This document shows, piece by piece, positions 60,989 through 64,000 of a stretch of 64,000 nt of DNA (its first letter is position 1; each line of letters opens with the position of its first letter). The stretch is from assembly GCA_902789395.1 (NCBI GenBank), contig CADANY010000005.1:176417-240416 (forward strand), read 5' to 3'. This stretch comes from an uncultured Bacteroidia bacterium (GTDB taxonomy: Bacteria; Bacteroidota; Bacteroidia; Bacteroidales; UBA932). A program made the position numbers and the translations under genes. Under the pieces are notes generated by a model. The model searched no databases, had not been told where the DNA came from, and saw nothing but the letters and a program-made list of their open reading frames with translations.

Positions 60989-63900
60989 TTAGTTTTCATA
61001 AGAGTGCTCAGTGCCCCATACAGGAACCTTGAGATCCTTCACATTGATAACACCCCATCCGTACTTAACCTGGACATTCAGGTAGAGGTTGAAGTCTTCC
61101 TTCGAGAAGTCACCGTTGTTCTTGTAAGTTACATAGCCATTCTCGGCCTTCGGAGTAACACCCTCGATCTCATCTACCTGATCGATAACCAGGGTTACAG
61201 GAGCAGTTTCCTTCTTGCCGGTGATATCACTCTGGACATTCTTCTTGTCAACAGTGATATTGAACTCACCGTAGAAGGTCCAGTAGCTGTAGTGGCCAAC
61301 AGGTACCTGCTCGGTCTCCTCAGTCTCCTTACCGTCGACGACCTTATTGCGGGTCTCGAGGAAGCCGAAGGCGTGGTTACGCCAATCACGAGGAGCGATG
61401 AGCTTGTCGATCTCGATCCAAGCGCCCTTAGCAGAACCGTTCACACCATCGATGAAGTGATCCTGAGCGACATCGGTAATCTCGATCGGACGGATGTACT
61501 GAGCCTCGTAGTACTCTTTACCCTTGAAGGTAATAGCTACATTCTTCTCTTCGTCGCCGCAGACATAGCCTGTCGCACCGATAAAGACATGCAGGGAAGT
61601 CGTTGCCTCATTGAGGAGAACTTTTGCAAGTGAGCTTTCCTTATTGAGAGTAATGGAGTTAGCCTGATAGGTATCGCCATTTGCTGTCGTACCAGTAGCG
61701 CTGTTGTCAATGGTAGCGATCAACTGATCCTTCATATCATTGCCATCAACATCCTTGACAACCTTGGCGCCGGAAGCAGCTTTATAAAGGGTATAACCCT
61801 TCGTGCCTTTCTTAACGGCAACCCGAGATGCCTTCCAATAATCTGCAGTAGCCTTAAGATCAGATGCACCAAGTTTAGAAGGAGCCTTATCATAAGCCGT
61901 TGCATAGAGTTCAGTTCCATCCTCGCTGATCTCGAAGATTACGTTAACAGATCCGACCTTAATGGTCTTGAGCTGCTCCGGATGGAAGGTGTAATCGATA
62001 GAAGTAATCGCCTTGTCAAGTTTCAGAAGTCCAGGAACACCCTGCTTCTTAGCAGCATCTTTATCAGCCGGAATACCCCAAGTCTGGAACGGGGAGTTCA
62101 GGTTGTTGACATAGACGCAGTTCGTAGCAGCATTCTTCGGATTCTCAGCATCGTCATTCCAAGGCTGGGAAACGTTGAAGGAAGCTTTGTCCTTGCCAAG
62201 TGCCCAGTATGTCGGGATGTACATCGGCTCGGTAACATCGTATGCCTGAGCAAGGTCAGCAATCTTAGCCTTCAGAACGAAGAGACCCTTCTGGTTGCCC
62301 TTCTCATTCTCGTAGATACCGTGGATCCACATCTCTTCGCGGCCGAGAGCAACAAGCTGCCAGATCTCATCAGGAGACATCGTCCACTTGATAAGATGAG
62401 TAGCGCCACCTTCATCATCGGTGTCAGCAACTTCCTCAAGCTCACCAATCTCAACATTCATGATATAGAGAACTTCGGCCTCATCCTCAGTAATCTTCTT
62501 AGCGGCGATGAGAGCATTAAGCTGCTCGACAAGTTTGTCGTTGTAATCTTCAGCAAGGTTGACGAGCGTCGTATACTCCTCGTGGAAGAGGTTCTTGTAG
62601 ACCTTGAGAGAAGTGTAGAACTCGTTCATCTGCTTGACGGTCGTAACGGTCTGGCCACCCTTCTCGCAATCGAAGCCGATAGCAGGAACATTGAACTCGT
62701 ATGCAACATCCGGCTCAACATAGTCGTCATCAACAATGCAGACCTTGATGTAAGCAACCTCGATGGTGTTCTTGCCGTCAAGAAGCGTAACGCGGATAAT
62801 CGGAGTACGGCCTACAGCTGCACGGGCATATTCCTCTTCTTCGAATACGCGCGGGGTAAAGATACCGTCGGCGAGGGTAACGAACTCATCCTGAGGAGTC
62901 AGGTTCTTACCAACGAGGTAGTTCTTTACAACCTCGAACTTCCAGGTGAGACCCATGTTCTCAACCTTGGCAGCAGAAAGCTCCTGCTCGAAACCATCAG
63001 TCTCTTCAGTTTCAGAAACGATACCGTGGACAGCGACGATCTTCTTGAGGTCGAGGGACTTATTGTACATAACAGTCGTATCGCAAAGGGCGATAACGTC
63101 CTCAAGCTTATCGGCAGTAGCATTGATAGCGGTGGCAGTTCTGTTGGTAACATACTCATTATCAACCTTATTGACACCGACGTAAGCACGACGGTAGTGA
63201 ACGTCCATCTCCTTGCCCCAATGCTTCTTGGCAACAGCATTCGGCTCAGCGATGCGGAGCGCATCGTAGTTATTCTTAATAATCGTTGCGAAATCGGAGG
63301 TAACGGTAGAGCCGTCTTCCTTGACGATCTGCAGAGCGGCAACGGTAATAGAATCCTCAACGGCCGGGAGACCTTCGATAGCGACCTCGACAGTCATGAT
63401 ACCGTCCTTGACGCCGCGGAAAGTACCGACAACCTCAAGATCCTGAGACTCGGCACGGGTCTTCAGGTATTCAGCATCGTGATAAACGAAGGTAACGGGA
63501 TCGCCTTCCTTGAGGTCGATCTTCGCATTGGCCGGGTTCACATAGTACTGAGCGATAACCGTAGGGACCTTGACGATAGGATCAACGATATCACCTTTCT
63601 TATGATTACCAGTAGCAGTTGTCGTAGCCTTGTCATAGACATTGTAAGCGCTGACCTCATACTTGTCAACAGGCTTTCCATTGGCCTTGAAGTTGATCTG
63701 ATCCTTGTTGGAAAGGGTCATCGGAACATATGCGAAGTTCTCGGAGAGCATCGCCTCAACACCGTCAACATAGCTCATCGGGATGAAAACGAGGCCCTTG
63801 AGCTCGTTGGAGAGCGCAATGACAACCTTCTTGTTCTCACCTTCGCCGCCTTCGACGTTGTAGAGAGTCAGGACATCGTCAGCCCAAACAGCGCTGACAG

Positions 63901-64000
63901 CACCGGCTGCGATATAGCTGACGTCGGTCTTCTTGCCAGGCATCGGGTTCTCAGCGTCTACAAAATAGAAGAAGCCGTCCTCTGCCGGATAGTAGTAACC
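60989..64000 (-). CDS. large putative surface protein, N-terminus beyond window
   Basis: The frame is open from the right edge (GYYYPAEDGFFYFVDAENP) to the stop at 60989, 1003 codons plus stop. No catalytic domain was recognised. It is about half identical to the C-terminal part of the left paralogue. Conserved blocks (VVIALSNELKGLVFIP, VDGVEAML, YARAAVGRTPIIRV, DTDDEGGATHLIKWT, IEIDKLIAPRDWRN, LYLNVQVKYGWG) alternate with variable stretches. The left copy suggests a collagen-like tract upstream of GYYY, and the signal peptide must lie outside the window. The mosaic of conserved and variable blocks suits a cell-surface protein under diversifying selection. Codon use is rich in GAC, AAG and GTC, unlike the T-ending codons of the left copy. 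Confidence 0.75.
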   Translation of the reverse strand, partial: GYYYPAEDGFFYFVDAENPMPGKKTDVSYIAAGAVSAVWADDVLTLYNVEGGEGENKKVVIALSNELKGLVFIPMSYVDGVEAMLSENFAYVPMTLSNKDQINFKANGKPVDKYEVSAYNVYDKATTTATGNHKKGDIVDPIVKVPTVIAQYYVNPANAKIDLKEGDPVTFVYHDAEYLKTRAESQDLEVVGTFRGVKDGIMTVEVAIEGLPAVEDSITVAALQIVKEDGSTVTSDFATIIKNNYDALRIAEPNAVAKKHWGKEMDVHYRRAYVGVNKVDNEYVTNRTATAINATADKLEDVIALCDTTVMYNKSLDLKKIVAVHGIVSETEETDGFEQELSAAKVENMGLTWKFEVVKNYLVGKNLTPQDEFVTLADGIFTPRVFEEEEYARAAVGRTPIIRVTLLDGKNTIEVAYIKVCIVDDDYVEPDVAYEFNVPAIGFDCEKGGQTVTTVKQMNEFYTSLKVYKNLFHEEYTTLVNLAEDYNDKLVEQLNALIAAKKITEDEAEVLYIMNVEIGELEEVADTDDEGGATHLIKWTMSPDEIWQLVALGREEMWIHGIYENEKGNQKGLFVLKAKIADLAQAYDVTEPMYIPTYWALGKDKASFNVSQPWNDDAENPKNAATNCVYVNNLNSPFQTWGIPADKDAAKKQGVPGLLKLDKAITSIDYTFHPEQLKTIKVGSVNVIFEISEDGTELYATAYDKAPSKLGASDLKATADYWKASRVAVKKGTKGYTLYKAASGAKVVKDVDGNDMKDQLIATIDNSATGTTANGDTYQANSITLNKESSLAKVLLNEATTSLHVFIGATGYVCGDEEKNVAITFKGKEYYEAQYIRPIEITDVAQDHFIDGVNGSAKGAWIEIDKLIAPRDWRNHAFGFLETRNKVVDGKETEETEQVPVGHYSYWTFYGEFNITVDKKNVQSDITGKKETAPVTLVIDQVDEIEGVTPKAENGYVTYKNNGDFSKEDFNLYLNVQVKYGWGVINVKDLKVPVWGTEHSYEN

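Overview
The window (about 53% G+C by eye) comes from a chromosome of the order Bacteroidales. The evidence is a SusC/SusD pair, several Bacteroidetes-type promoters (TTTG, 18-21 nt, TAnnTTTG), many SPII lipoproteins, DUF3127 and DUF1573 proteins, and weak use of Shine-Dalgarno sites. The genus cannot be fixed from sequence alone. An uncultured Rikenellaceae/Cryptobacteroides-like lineage is a guess. No tRNA, rRNA or CRISPR array was seen.

Layout. 1-6.3 kb (minus): metG (cut by the window edge), dnaG, a small membrane protein and recQ. 6.4-7.6 kb (plus): FKBP-type isomerase lipoprotein and a DUF3127 protein. 7.6-12.6 kb (minus): an export operon (TolC, HlyD, two ABC-2 permeases, no ATPase) divergent from an AraC regulator. 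13.8 kb: a promoter, hairpin and terminator unit that looks like a small RNA gene. 13.9-16.9 kb (minus): histidine phosphatase, a GH3 remnant without its catalytic core, and a metallo-beta-lactamase-fold protein. 17-17.8 kb: M48 protease lipoprotein. 18-25 kb (minus): etfB-etfA-acyl-CoA dehydrogenase, then lacI-type regulator, GlpT-like transporter and phosphodiesterase lipoprotein. 25-31.7 kb (minus): susC-susD-S9 peptidase. 32-35 kb (minus): rplM-rpsI-rpsB-tsf. 35-42.4 kb (minus): a complete histidine operon hisG-hisDC-hisB-hisH-hisA-hisF-hisIE. 42.4-44.2 kb (minus): a TlpA-like lipoprotein without redox cysteines and a HAD hydrolase. 44.3-49.3 kb (plus): YpfJ-type metallopeptidase, then an amino-sugar cluster (NagB-like/PIG-L fusion, NagB, FAD oxidoreductase). 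49.3-55.6 kb: DUF1573, two M49-like lipoproteins around an SLC13 carrier, and a divergent LysR regulator. 55.7-64 kb: a variable-looking locus with two long convergent paralogues, a tyrosine recombinase between them, a third degraded fragment, and identical inverted terminators.

Main points of interest. (1) The histidine operon has a readable attenuator: a 17-residue leader peptide with three consecutive His codons, a 1:2 hairpin, an antiterminator pairing and an intrinsic terminator. (2) hisD and hisC are fused, and the linker is encoded by a GC-rich REP-like palindrome. (3) The locus at 55.7-64 kb has the architecture of a recombinase-associated surface-protein diversification cassette. Its left paralogue lacks a start and carries a frameshifting internal deletion relative to the right one. 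(4) Several enzyme-like proteins have lost expected catalytic residues: the thioredoxin domain, both M49-like proteins, the NagB-like domain and the GH3 remnant. (5) A roughly 84-nt candidate small RNA lies at 13843-13926.
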